Assembly (NCBI GenBank): GCA_033398695.1
Contig: CM065817.1
Coordinates: 67,568,001 to 67,632,000 of the forward strand
DNA: 64,000 bases
Source of the DNA: Orobanche coerulescens
Lineage: Eukaryota > Streptophyta > Magnoliopsida > Lamiales > Orobanchaceae
Direction: 5' to 3'
Shown: piece by piece, positions 11,480 to 22,182 of the stretch
Numbering within the stretch: position 1 is the first letter of the stretch
Layout: every line of letters begins with the position of its first letter
The notes under the pieces: model-generated
Seen by the model: the letters and a program-made list of their open reading frames with translations, nothing else
Databases searched by the model: none
What the model was told of the DNA's origin: nothing
Position numbers and translations under genes: made by a program

Positions 11480-12806
11480 TCTTTTGTAACACCCCCAAAT
11501 CCGATTGGGTCATTACAGTGCCGTGGACCCCGCACCAGGAGATCCACCAGGCGAACACGACTAAAATACAACAAACTGACCAAAAATGGGAAACTCAGTC
11601 CCTACTATGACATCCGACAAAATATTACGACAAGGAATTTCAACGACAAAAGTGGGCCTACATGGCCAAAATAAAAATACAACAACATCCACTAGCCTTG
11701 CTCGGATAATACAAAATGACAATCACTGAGCAAAGTACTCCAAACTGTTTGACCGACATAAACACCAAAACATCTCGGACTAGTATCGCACGAATGCCTC
11801 GTCACCATCGTCATGCCTCTGTGTCTCAGCTCTCTCCTCGCAAACACCTAAAACATGAAAACATGTTCCGCCCCCACGGGGTCAGTCATCCAGATAATGA
11901 ATATTAAATACATGTACAACATGATATGCATCCAAAGGCAGAATGAAACGGTACAATGATAATAATAGTACGAAATGCTCACAAACCAAGGTAAGAATTG
12001 AGCATACGTGAAACACTATGCCCACGACATACGATCAATACCTGTTCAACATGTTAGAACACAAGTGCCCAACGGCGAATCATCAATATAGAACATAACA
12101 GTGAAATTACCCGAAGGTAAACCCAACCAACGCAGACTAGATACAAATCACAGTGTCCGAAGGCTCCAACTGAAATACCAAAACATCACAAAGGCCTGAA
12201 AGCCCTCATCTGAAGCTGTCAGTCATCACAATCACCTGGAAGCCACTCACTTGAAGCTGTTAGTCTTCACAATGGCCCGAAGCCAAAATAGCCCAAAGCT
12301 GTATCATTTGAGGGCCGAAGCCACGGCAGGAAGCCGTATCACCATGAGGGCCGAAGCCACAGTATGAAGCCATATCACAATGAGGGCCGAAGCTAAGGTA
12401 TGAAGCCGTATCACAATGAGGGCCGGAGCCTAATAAGTGTCAGTTTTGTACACTTATCCATGGTTTCTATCGATAAAATTCACCCATAATTGAGCTAATC
12501 TACTCGTTTTTTGCTTTTAATTAATTAGTTTTTTTATTTTATTTTTATCGGATGATGATCGGATTAAATAACTGATGTACTCAAGAAATAATATGTTTAT
12601 TAAATATTCTCTTTGTTGAATTTTGATATATTCATGTTGTAGGGCTTTCCGAGACGAATTCGGCAGTCTATCCAGATTCAAAATCAGAATTATATATCAA
12701 AAGTTATCATTCGAAGAAGATATGGGGCAAAAACGCAAAGTCTGAGAAATTCTGGGCTGAAAACATAACTCTCAAAGCAACCAGTGAACAAATTGACGAA
12801 GCCAAG

Positions 12807-12884
12807 TTACGGCCGTAACTACAGAATGTTACGGCCGTAAGTCATCCAAGTTACGGCCGTAACTCCTTAATGTTGCGGCCGTAA
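12807..12884 (+). promoter_or_regulatory. four TTACGGCCGTAA palindromes at exact 22-bp steps
   Basis: Perfect palindromes start at 12807, 12829 and 12851, and a one-base variant (TTGCGGCCGTAA) at 12873. The array sits about 130 bp before the TATA box. The 3' LTR keeps the array at about 17698-17780 with different CpG changes. Binding-site role is inferred. Confidence 0.8.
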
Positions 12885-13012
12885 CTCTTGATAGATTGTT
12901 ATGATTTGTATAATTTTTTATACTTTTTGTGTATTATTGAGGGGATGGCTGGCATTAATCTGATCTATTGTAATAATACTGGAGGTTTGGAGCTATTAGA
13001 TGACTTTATGTG

Positions 13013-13020
13013 TATAAATA
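13013..13020 (+). promoter_or_regulatory. RE3 LTR TATA box
   Basis: TATAAATA followed by GACCCC, identical in the 3' LTR at 17905-17912. It would start the transcript that covers both ORFs. Confidence 0.65.
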
Positions 13021-14017
13021 GACCCCTTAGATCCTTCATCATTAATCATTCATCTTATAATTTTCCATTTTTTGTAAACTTTTCTTTTTGTGTGAAGAAC
13101 ACACTTGTGTTCTTGAGTGATATTTGTAAGTGTGGTATAGCATATGTTGTTCAGAGAGTTTATTGCTTCTATCTCCTTTATCTACTAAGGGAGTTATGAT
13201 CAATTCTTTCTCTTGATTCAACTAATAATGACCACCAAAACTTGTAATATGTATAATAAACCCTTCATGGGCTAAGTAACCTTTAGTTGGGATTATAAAC
13301 AAGGTTAGTCATGTTATTTATGTTTGTATAAAAGATCTATTGTGAATTACTTATTATTGTGTGTGATTTTCATTTTTTTAACAATCTTTATTTATTTGGC
13401 TAATAAATGACGATATTTATGGCCTTCATATGTTTCGAAAGAAAATATGTTTGATTAGATCAAATGATCTTCACTCTAAGTTGTTCTAGGGGATAGAAAT
13501 ATACCTCTAGTCCTTAGATGATTCTTTGAGTATTCATAAATCCTAATGCTATGTATTGAAGTCAATCAACATAGAAATATAGTGGATTGATTCAATATGT
13601 AAGGGGCGTTGTATAGTTCGAAAGAGAAACCGTCTTTTTAAGGAAAATAGAATCTACACAACATAATAAGTAAATTCATCTTATGATCTCCTATACATCT
13701 TTTATAACTAATGACGAACTAAGTTTGTAATCCCAACTATTTCATTTTATCGTTAATCAATCTATTATTATTACTATTTTTTTATTTCCTTATAAGTTTA
13801 GAACTATTATTGCATTATCTTTGCAATTATTAAACCAAACTTTTTAATTGTGTGATTCACTCATCTTAGTATCTATAAAAATAGACTAATAGTGTATAAT
13901 TCAAATTATAACCAAACTTCCTTGTGGGATCGATAAACCGGACTCAAAAAGTCCACTTTACTACTTGATACGATATCGTGCACTTGCGATAGTTACACTA
14001 ACAACGTGTCAAGTTTT

Positions 14018-14035
14018 TGGCGCCATTGCCGGGGA
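14018..14035 (+). other. RE3 primer-binding site
   Basis: TGGCGCCATTGCCGGGGA, six bases inside the LTR end. It is the same type as in RE9 (57495-57512) with one base different and is characteristic of Tat/Athila elements. Confidence 0.85.
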
Positions 14036-14245
14036 AGTATAAGTTAAATTTGAAATCTTACATTGTAAACTATTTTTATAGGTACAAATTTCTCGACATT
14101 GTAACTTAGTACTCAATTGTGTTTGTCCGGTCAAGTGGCGGATAACGGTACTCCGTGACTATTAAAGTCGGATTTTTCAGTTTCCCACAACAACTGATAT
14201 TTGTAAATATTTCCTCCATTTATTTTCATTTTTATTTTTTTTATT

Positions 14246-14791
14246 ATGGAAGAAACATTGTATAAAATTGAAAAAATATTTCCCTTTCTAAGCAAAAATG
14301 CAATTTTAAAAATTTACAAGGCAAGGCTTGAAAGCATGAGGCTGCTTATGAATAAAAGCATACCTTTTGACATAAGATTCATAATTGAAGCCAAAGTAAG
14401 AATAGAGGGTGAATTCACAGAAACACCGATTAGATTTTTACCAGGGCTTGGAAAAAGTTCATATGCGAAGAAACGACGAGCAAAGATGATAGCCGTTTGT
14501 TATAAATATGCTAGATGGAACTGTAATTTAAAATATCGATCTTTAGGAATTTCATCTACAAATAGAGAAGATAAAATTCAGTTCATTAAGGATGGTCTGA
14601 ATAAAGAGAATTTAGATGATATCGAAATTTCTCTTGACACGCATCCTAGTGGACTCGTACATTACAGAATTCGATGTTTGTGGAATAAATTCAAACCAGA
14701 ATATGAACAACGTCTTGGGAATCTGACGTTAAAAGACACTGTTTGCCAATTTTTAAGAAAATTAGAGGGGAAGCTTCTCCCCGACTCATAG
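14246..14791 (+). CDS. RE3 ORF1, unknown basic protein (181 aa)
   Basis: Open frame from the ATG at 14246, preceded by a T-rich leader, to TAG at 14789-14791. The product is Lys/Arg-rich and looks soluble, with no signal peptide, membrane segment or zinc knuckle that I can see. A central basic stretch (KKRRAKMIAVCYKYARWNC, about residues 75-93) is the most distinctive part. It is not a recognisable Gag, protease or envelope protein. It occupies the position gag would take, about 235 bp after the LTR, and lies 310 bp before the LOG-like ORF. It may be a family-specific ORF or a second captured host fragment. I cannot assign a function. Confidence 0.5.
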   Translation: MEETLYKIEKIFPFLSKNAILKIYKARLESMRLLMNKSIPFDIRFIIEAKVRIEGEFTETPIRFLPGLGKSSYAKKRRAKMIAVCYKYARWNCNLKYRSLGISSTNREDKIQFIKDGLNKENLDDIEISLDTHPSGLVHYRIRCLWNKFKPEYEQRLGNLTLKDTVCQFLRKLEGKLLPDS

Positions 14792-15100
14792 AAGGCGTTT
14801 AGGCCATTTCTGAACGTAAAATCAGAAGAAGATGTGACCCACAATCACAACTACTGTACATATGCGTAAGTATCTTTTATTTTTGTCGTGTGGTGAGATT
14901 TTCTGAATAAAAAATGTGATATGCGATAAATGCTTTCATTATTCTATTGAGTAGTTGAAGCGCAATCAACGCAATCACAAACTTGTTAAACAATTTTTAC
15001 CTTCTTTTTCTTCTTTAAATAAACATTGTGCTGGTTTCTTTCATTCATCCCTCAAACTTGCACTTTTCTCTGTTTCTCTCTAAATAATTTCTTTTCAAAA

Positions 15101-15730
15101 ATGGAGTCATCATCTTCAACAAAAAAATTTAGCACAGTCGGCATTTTTGGTGGAGCTAGTTATGGAAAAGAGGCATGCTTCACTGAAGCAGCCCACAACT
15201 TAGGTCGTACCTTAGGAGAAAAATGCATTCATGTAGTTTACGGAGGAGGAAGTCTAGGACTAATGGGACGAGCTGCTGCTTCTGCCTATATGGAAGGAGT
15301 AAGAGTGTTGGGAATAATTCCAAAACCTCTGGCTGAAAGTAAAATCACCGGGTCAACTATTGGAGATGAGTTTAGATCTGTAAATATGCAAGATCGCATA
15401 ACTCACATGATAAATAATTCTGGCGCCTTTATCACCCTTCCCGGTGGTTTTGGCACCCTTGAGGAACTTTTTCATGTGGTTACCAGAGCCCAGCTAAATG
15501 TTCATCAAAAACCAATAGGTCTGCTTAATGTCAATGGTTTCTTTGATGGTTTACTATCTTTCATCGACTACTCTGCTGAAAAGGGTTTTATTTCCGAGCG
15601 TGCTAAACGAATCATAGTCGTTGCAACAACACCAGATGAACTAATCAAAAAACTCAATGAATTTGTTCCTCAACCAGATCCAGCTCTAGCTAAAATTGTC
15701 TGGATGGAAAATTCTACTGTGAGAAAATGA
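15101..15730 (+). CDS. LOG-like: LOG-like cytokinin riboside 5'-monophosphate phosphoribohydrolase, intronless, inside RE3
   Basis: 209-aa product. LOG enzymes release free cytokinin bases from cytokinin riboside 5'-monophosphates in one step in the cytosol. Visible motifs: YGGGSLGLMG at residues 47-56, LPGGFGTLEEL at 113-123 (the PGGxGTxxE signature) and KPIGLLNVNGFFDGLL at 137-152. Length matches the usual 200-230 aa. In place of the common MHQRK segment it has MQDRI (96-100), keeping Arg99 but losing the Lys, so it belongs to a divergent LOG-like clade or has altered activity. The start is the ATG at 15101 in good context (AAAAATGG). The in-frame ATG at 15026 would add a CT-rich, 5'-UTR-like stretch. 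Plant LOG genes normally have several introns, so the single open frame with attached UTR-like sequence suggests capture from a processed mRNA. No stop or frameshift is present. Confidence 0.9.
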   Translation: MESSSSTKKFSTVGIFGGASYGKEACFTEAAHNLGRTLGEKCIHVVYGGGSLGLMGRAAASAYMEGVRVLGIIPKPLAESKITGSTIGDEFRSVNMQDRITHMINNSGAFITLPGGFGTLEELFHVVTRAQLNVHQKPIGLLNVNGFFDGLLSFIDYSAEKGFISERAKRIIVVATTPDELIKKLNEFVPQPDPALAKIVWMENSTVRK

Positions 15731-16560
15731 AAAGTGGATTCATTCATCTCCCTTTGATAACCCATGTCGGACCTCTTGTATTTTTACTTTCTGTCGTGTG
15801 TAATAATCGTGCTAAATGGTGGCAGCTTAATGAGTTTCTTCTTGATCTCTTGACGCGCATCTACTCGCGATTTATGTATTGTTATTTTATTACTGTAATT
15901 TTTATTATGTGTTTTTTATAAAAGCATTGATGGCAGCGTAAGGCGACTCTTCGGACTTTCTTGATGCGCATCTTAAAAATTGTGTTATACTTACGAGTAT
16001 ATTTTATTTTTTTTTGTTGTGTGCCTCATATATTTATTCTCTTGCAGATTCTAAAAGGCGTTAGCTCAAACATCGACTTTCTTAACAGGGAGTATTCTGC
16101 TTTTCTGCATTGCTTTTTATTTTATTTTTTTTAAAAACTGAGGACAATTTTATTTTCAAGTTTGGGGGTGGTTTGTTTAATTATTTTGGTGTGTTGGAAT
16201 TTTGGTATGTTTTGATTGATTTGGTTATTTGCCTTAATTTATATATATATATATATAGTATTTTGATTTTTGATATTTCTAGATCTGGTCATAACACCAA
16301 TAAATTAGCTATATACAAGTTTCTAAAATCGTTTTAACCGGTTAAAAAATTGTATATTCCAAAATTTTTTGAGCCTTAATCTCTCTTTCCAAGCCTTGTA
16401 ATTATCATATAAAATCGATTCATTCGTTACCTTGAGAAAAAAAGAATCAATCGGTTGATGAAAAATAGAACTGAAATTTACTTAATTTGTGGAGTTTTTG
16501 ATTTTTCATGCTTAAATTAAGAAATGATTTTCTGCAAAAATTCTATTCCCTAAAAAAAGG
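15731..16560 (+). other. RE3 noncoding region after the LOG-like ORF
   Basis: Contains probable captured 3'-UTR sequence, two GCGCATCT-containing segments (15856 and 15966), a short (TA)n run (16242-16257) and a polypurine-like CAAGTTTGGGGGTGG at 16157-16171, like the true tract at 17309. Two further short ORFs here have no support. Confidence 0.5.
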
Positions 16561-16568
16561 AATCATTG

Positions 16569-16866
16569 GTGAAAAGAGCTACACGTTAGCAAATAACGGT
16601 GTGAAAGCTATCACCTAAAAAAAATGACGAAAAGGAGAAGTGTTGAGCAGCAACAACTGCCTAATTTTGGGGGTCTTAAATTTTGCGAAAAATAAAGGAC
16701 TAACCATTGTTGGTGCGTAGTCGCTGCCTCGTAAAAATTGGTAAAAAGAGCTACACGTTAGCAAATAACGGTGTGAAAGCTATCACCTTTTAAAAAAATG
16801 AGATAGAAATTGTGTAAGTGAAAAGAGCTACACGTTAGCAAATAACAGTGTGAAAGCTATCACTAA
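16569..16866 (+). repeat. three interspersed about 46-bp repeats with hairpin potential
   Basis: Copies begin near 16569, 16740 and 16817. Each contains AAAGAGCTACACGTTAGC and GTGTGAAAGCTATCAC with internal inverted pairs (GCTA/TAGC, and GGTG/CACC in the first two copies). The flanks differ. They lie 450-750 bp before the 3' LTR, in the element's transcript. Function unknown. Confidence 0.85.
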
Positions 16867-17308
16867 AAGGGATGTAGTTTATGAGCAGATTTGAATTAAT
16901 TAGCGGCTGGATTTCAATACACTCAATTTTGTGAAAATCACAATATTTGATGACGCCAATAAAATTCTTCTTCATATTGAGTCGAAAAATAAACGAGTGG
17001 TCGAGAGCAACCATTAAAGGGAGTCGTGTGTATCACGAGTGGGAAAGAAATAATCAGCCTTTTGGGGGAAAAACCTTGCATTTTAGAATTACAAAATAAA
17101 AACCGTGTTTTATCTTCAAAATCATTAGTAGATTTATTTTGAATCTTGATTCATTTCTATCTACTGTATATAGCTGGTTGTTGTGTATTAATGGCATTTT
17201 GATCTCCTTTTCTCTTTTTATATTTTGTGTGTATTAGTATTTTTGCGTCTTATTTTTATTTTTGGAGCATGAATAATAAAGAGTCTTGCTCGGGACTAGC
17301 AAGAATTC

Positions 17309-17321
17309 AAGTTTGGGGGTG
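17309..17321 (+). other. RE3 polypurine tract
   Basis: AAGTTTGGGGGTG directly before the 3' LTR, the standard second-strand primer site of Tat/Athila elements. 16867-17308 has no gene. Confidence 0.88.
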
Positions 17322-18906
17322 TGATAAGTGTCAGTTTTGTACACTTATCCATGGTTTGTATCGATAAAATTCACCCATAATTGAGCTAGTCTACTCGTTT
17401 TTTGCTTTTAATTAATTAGTTTTTTTTATTTTATTTTTATCGGATGATGATCAGATTAAATAACTGATTTACTCAAGAAATAACATGTTTATTAAATATT
17501 CTCTTTGTTGAATTTTGATATATTCATGTTGTAGGGCTTTCCGAGACGAATTCGGCAGTCTATCCGGATTCAAAATCAGAGTTATATATCAAAAGTTATC
17601 ATCCGAAGAAGATTTGGGGCAAAAACGCAAAGTCTGAGAAATTCTGGGCTGAAAACGTAACTCTCAAAGCAACCAGTGAACAAATTGACGAAGCCAAGTT
17701 ACGGCCGTAACTACAGAGTTTTACGGCCGCAAGTCATCCAAGTTACGGCCGCAACTCCTTAATGTTACGGCCGTAACTCTTGACAGATTGTTATGATTTG
17801 TCTAATTTTTTATACTTTTTGTGTATTATTGAGGGGATGGCTGGCATTGATCCGATCTATTGTGATAATGCTGGAGTTTTGGAGCTATTATATGACTTTA
17901 GGTGTATAAATAGACCCCTTAGATCCTTCATCATTAATCATTCATCTTATAATTTTCCATTTTTTGTAAACTTTTCTTTTTGTTTGAAGAACACACTTGT
18001 GTTCTTGAGTGATATTTGTTAGTGTGGTATAGCATATGTTGTTCAGAGAGTTTATTGCTTCTATCTCCTTTATCTACTAAGGGAGTTAGGATCAATCCTT
18101 TCTCTTGATTCAATTACTAATGACCACCAAAGCTTGTAATATGTATAATAAACCCTTCATGGGCTAAGTAACCTTTAGTTGGGATTATAAGCAAGGTTAG
18201 TCATGTTATTTATATTTGTATAAAAGATCTATTGTGAATTACTTATTATTATGTGTGATTTTCATTGTTTTAACAATCTTTATTTATTTGGCCAATAAAT
18301 GACGATATTTATGTTCTTCATATGTTGCGAAAGAAAATATGTTTGATTAGATCAAATGATCTTCACTCTAAGTTGTTCTAGGGGATAGAAATATACCTCT
18401 AGTCCTTAGATGATTCTTTGAGTTATTTTCATAAATTCTAATGCTATGTATTGAAACCAATCAACATAAAAATATAGTGGATTGATTCAATATGTAAGGG
18501 GCGTTTTATAGTTCGAAAGAGAAACCGTCTTTTTAAGGAAAATCGAATCTACACAACATAATAAGTAAATTCATATTATGATCTCCTATACATCTTTTAT
18601 AACTAATGACGAACTAAGTTTGTAATCCCAACTATTTCATTTTATCGTTAATCAATCTATTATTATTACTATTTTTTTATTTCCTTATAAGTTTAGAACT
18701 ATTATTGCATTATCTTTGCAATTATTAAACCAAACTTTTTAATTGTGTGTTTCACTCATCTTAGTATCTATAAAAATAGACTAATAGTGTATAATTCAAA
18801 TTATAACCAAACTTACTTGTGGGATCGATAAACCGGACTCAAAAAGTCCACTTTACTACTTGATACGATATCGTGCACTTGCGATAGTTACACTAATAAC
18901 GTGTCA
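17322..18906 (+). repeat. RE3 3' LTR (1585 bp)
   Basis: Direct repeat of the 5' LTR with scattered substitutions and small indels. It keeps the palindrome array (about 17698-17780, two of four sites changed at CpG) and the TATA box (17905-17912). Ends CGTGTCA followed by the GATCC target copy. Confidence 0.92.
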
Positions 18907-21086
18907 GATCCACGGCACGAAGTCGTATCACAATGACGTCATTCAATGGCCGTGGCCAGCTGAATCGCAGGTGCTGGGAAACCAACCGCGAAGGTTCAAG
19001 CCCCAGACTTACCCATAATGAGATCACCCAGTAACCGTGACCTACTGAATCGCAGGTTCTGGGAAACCAACCGCGAAGGTTCAAGCCCCAGACTTACCCA
19101 TAATGAGATCACCCAGTGACCGTGACCTACTAAACTGTAGGTGTTGGGAAACCGCAAAGGTTCAAGCCCCAAACTTACCCATAGAACACTAGCCGAGACT
19201 AGCCTCCAAAACACAATTAATCACAAACGGCAACGATCCCAAGATTACCGAATTCACAAGAATAATATTGTGCTGCCTTGAGTCGTCCTACATGACAACA
19301 ATAACTCACGGATGGTCACCGTCCTCGGTGGTCCCAATTCAAATACCTCGACTGCCTTGGAATGGCCAATCAATCACAATGACTCAACGAATGGGAAATG
19401 CCCTCGACAGTCCCAATTCAATACATTGATTATCTTAGAATGGTCAATCGATAACAACTCAACGGATAGGAAATGTCCTCGACAGTCCCAATTCAATACA
19501 TCGATTACCTTGGAAAGGTCAATCGATAACAACGATACAACGGATGGGAAACGTCTTCGACGGTCCCTATTCAATACATCGATTACTTTGGAACGTCAGT
19601 CGATAAATAATGATACAATGGATGGGAATCATCTTCGATAATCCCAATTCAATAGGTCGATTACCTTAGAACGGTCAATCGATAACAACGAAACGATAAC
19701 AACAGATGTCCTGGTACCTTTAAACGGTTACCGACGACGGAGATGACAATCGAACACGTCAATGCCTTCACTCGGCCAATCACAGCATCAATAGCAAAAT
19801 ACCAATATCAATAACAATGATCATAAAAATGTCTTAAACCGACATCAATGTCAACAACAATAACCGATATATCGATACCGCGAACCAACTATCGACAATA
19901 ACATCAACAATGAGTATATCAAAGCCCTGAACGGCTTTTATCGGACAATACAACATTTGGCATAATTTGCTGAAGGGTATCCTATCAATCAACCCCCTGA
20001 TCTCAACAAAATCATAGAGAGACCAAGTCTCGAAATGATACAACACATTCATACACATACATGAAAACATTAATCTCATCGACCAGTACAAGTATAAAAC
20101 TTGCCTCAAACCGAAGGCGAGAAAGTCCTTCCACGATCAACGTCCTTCCACGAAACGATGAACGGCGTCCTCCGATGATCACAAGCACTCGAACAACCTT
20201 GAATGAAATACGATTCATTCAATAACACCAAATCAATGGAAAGCAACACCAAAACAATCCCGATTCAACCCGAAACTCCACCAACGAATATCATAGTTCT
20301 CAACTATAAATTCTAACATCTCCAAAACCTCAATGATCGATTAACATGATCATTACGTTCTTAACACTTGTAAAATCAATTCAACAAGAATCACTTAAGA
20401 ACAATCATCGAAACAAACATCTCAAAATGATAATATCACTAATATCATCATTAATACCCCAAGAACATCATCATCTCATCAAACATGATGTCTAAACACT
20501 AATCCATCACCAATTCATCATGAATTCGGATTAAACCACAAGATTAAATCAACCATTGCAAGATTATGATAATCATTATATAATTCATCATAATTCCTTA
20601 CTAAAATGGTGAAAATCTCCCCAAGAAACACAAACAACAACACCAATCATATCAAGACTATGTTAATCATATAACAATCTTAACATAATCCTTCCTAGAC
20701 ATAATTATAACTTCCAAACATCCTAAAACTCATCACGTTCTTCATCACAAGTTATAAAAAGTCATCAAGAATCATGATATACTCCAACAATCAATCAATA
20801 CCCAAAGAAAACAACAACAACATCATCATTATACTCGGAAATCACTTGAAGAACAAGAGATTAAAAGAACTTACCAATGAAGAACAAGAATAACTCTCCA
20901 AACACCAAAGGAGCACCAACAAGCTTCCAACTCCAAGCTCCAAATCAAGTTATGATGATAAAAAACAAGATGGAAGAGGCTAAATATCAAGAACAAGTCC
21001 AGAAGGACGATTCTAGGGAGAGAAGAATGATTTTGGTTCGTGAAGAAATGAAATACGAAACCAAGTTATATAATCTGACAAACACA

Positions 21087-21463
21087 TTACGTACGCTACA
21101 CAACAAGTATAATATACGTAAGGACAATTACGTATGCTATATCCATAACTTAGCGTATGTAATGCTAGTACAGAACTGCCTGACCAACAATACGAAGACC
21201 TTAATGTATGTAAAGAACCACGCTTTACGTACGTTAACAAGCTACATGGATAGCGTACGTATGGAGCACACCCTAACGTACGTAAGGAGCCGTTGACTGC
21301 AATAGTGAGATCTGATCGAAAGATTCCCGGCCCTAATAGCCGAAAGCTGACTCCGAGGAAGGTTCCTACAACCGACCACCCATTACGTACGTAAACTTCT
21401 AGGCGTAACGTACGTAATCGCAATAAAGTAGCATACATAATGCTACACATATAGCATACGCTA
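21087..21463 (-). promoter_or_regulatory. phased CpG palindrome array, RE2 LTR copy 2
   Basis: Same arrangement as in copy 1, from TTACGTACGCTA at 21087 to TAGCATACGCTA at 21452-21463. Single sites differ from copy 1 mostly at CpG positions. Confidence 0.72.
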
Positions 21464-21671
21464 TGGCTATAAACTTAGCCAAAATTCCAAACTCACCAAG
21501 TAACATCCAAACGACGAAACCAAACCGACAACAAGTAAAAATATTTCAATCTCGAAATATCCCAATAAAATATACATTGTATTGGTCCAAAACAACAACA
21601 CTTGTATAATTCCAAATGAATACGTACAACTCAACAGTGAAATGAAAAAAAAATTACCCCCGGATATTACA

Positions 21672-21689
21672 TACTCCCCCCTTAAAAAG
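21672..21689 (-). other. RE2 polypurine tract, unit 2
   Basis: The minus strand reads CTTTTTAAGGGGGGAG then TAT before the LTR end at 21671, as in unit 1. 21690-22182 shows no gene. Confidence 0.85.
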
Positions 21690-22182
21690 AGTTTCGTCCC
21701 CGAAACTCAGGGTGCACAACACGGGGTACGAACTATCCATCAGGATCTGAAAACAACATCTCCAGGAATACTCCTCACTGCGAACTACTTCGCCTGAGTA
21801 ATCGGGCCAACCCCTCGGGTCCCCACATTTTCTCCCGCCCGAACACTGCGAAAAACAAGTGATGAAGACACTCAACTAAGTGCGAGATCAGTCGAATCAT
21901 GAATCCTTCGTTACATATAGTTCTCGGGACCATATCAATCGCAAGCCCAAGTCCTCACGACTTGACGTCTCGAATCACAATGAACAATTACACAGATTAT
22001 CATAAAATCTCGGGTACAACACCAAAGGAAGAAAACACATCAAACGACCTCAAATCTCAACATTATCACACTATCGTTACAAGATAGATCAATAACAAAT
22101 GGTTCCCAACCGCAATACTACAATACAGACTGAGTCAAACATCAATCCGAAAAACAAGGAAAATACAAATCAAGGTTACATC

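Larger units (their letters stand above)
12431..14011 (+). repeat. RE3 5' LTR (1581 bp)
   Basis: Starts TAATAAGTGTC (the 3' LTR keeps TGATAAGTGTC, so G changed to A here) and ends AACGTGTCA. Contains the palindrome array at 12807-12884 and TATA box at 13013-13020. Confidence 0.92.
12431..18906 (+). mobile_element. RE3: complete non-autonomous LTR element carrying a LOG-like gene
   Basis: Two direct LTRs of 1581 and 1585 bp (12431-14011, 17322-18906), a TGGCGCC primer site after the left one and polypurine tract AAGTTTGGGGGTG before the right one. The 5-bp target duplication is GAGCC (12426-12430) / GATCC (18907-18911), differing by one base. This primer site and tract are typical of the Tat/Athila group of Ty3/gypsy. 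The 3.3-kb interior has no gag, protease, RT or integrase. Instead it has a 181-codon unknown ORF and an intronless LOG-like ORF, both in element direction. It inserted into the fourth 36-bp unit of an RE2 LTR. LTR differences counted by eye are on the order of 2-4%. Confidence 0.93.
11485..21671 (-). repeat. RE2 LTR copy 2 (middle LTR, split by RE3)
   Basis: Parts 11485-12430 and 18912-21671 join across RE3 to about 3.7 kb and follow copy 1 throughout. It has a primer site on its left (serving as 5' LTR of unit 1) and a polypurine tract on its right (serving as 3' LTR of unit 2), so it is shared by two tandem units. TATA box at 21066-21072 (minus). Confidence 0.9.

Noticed and set aside
12807..12884. 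Palindromes as a NAC-factor binding array
   Set aside because: TTACGT half-sites in RE2 resemble a NAC core, but RE3 (TTACGG) and RE10 (TAGCGC) do not keep it, so a named factor is not supported.
14246..14791. RE3 ORF1 as a diverged gag
   Set aside because: No gag-domain text and no zinc knuckle, unlike RE9 gag of the same broad group, so it is left as unknown.
15026..15100. N-terminal extension of the LOG-like ORF from an upstream ATG
   Set aside because: The added 25 residues come from CT-rich sequence that looks like a plant 5' leader, and the ATG at 15101 has better context and fits the family length.
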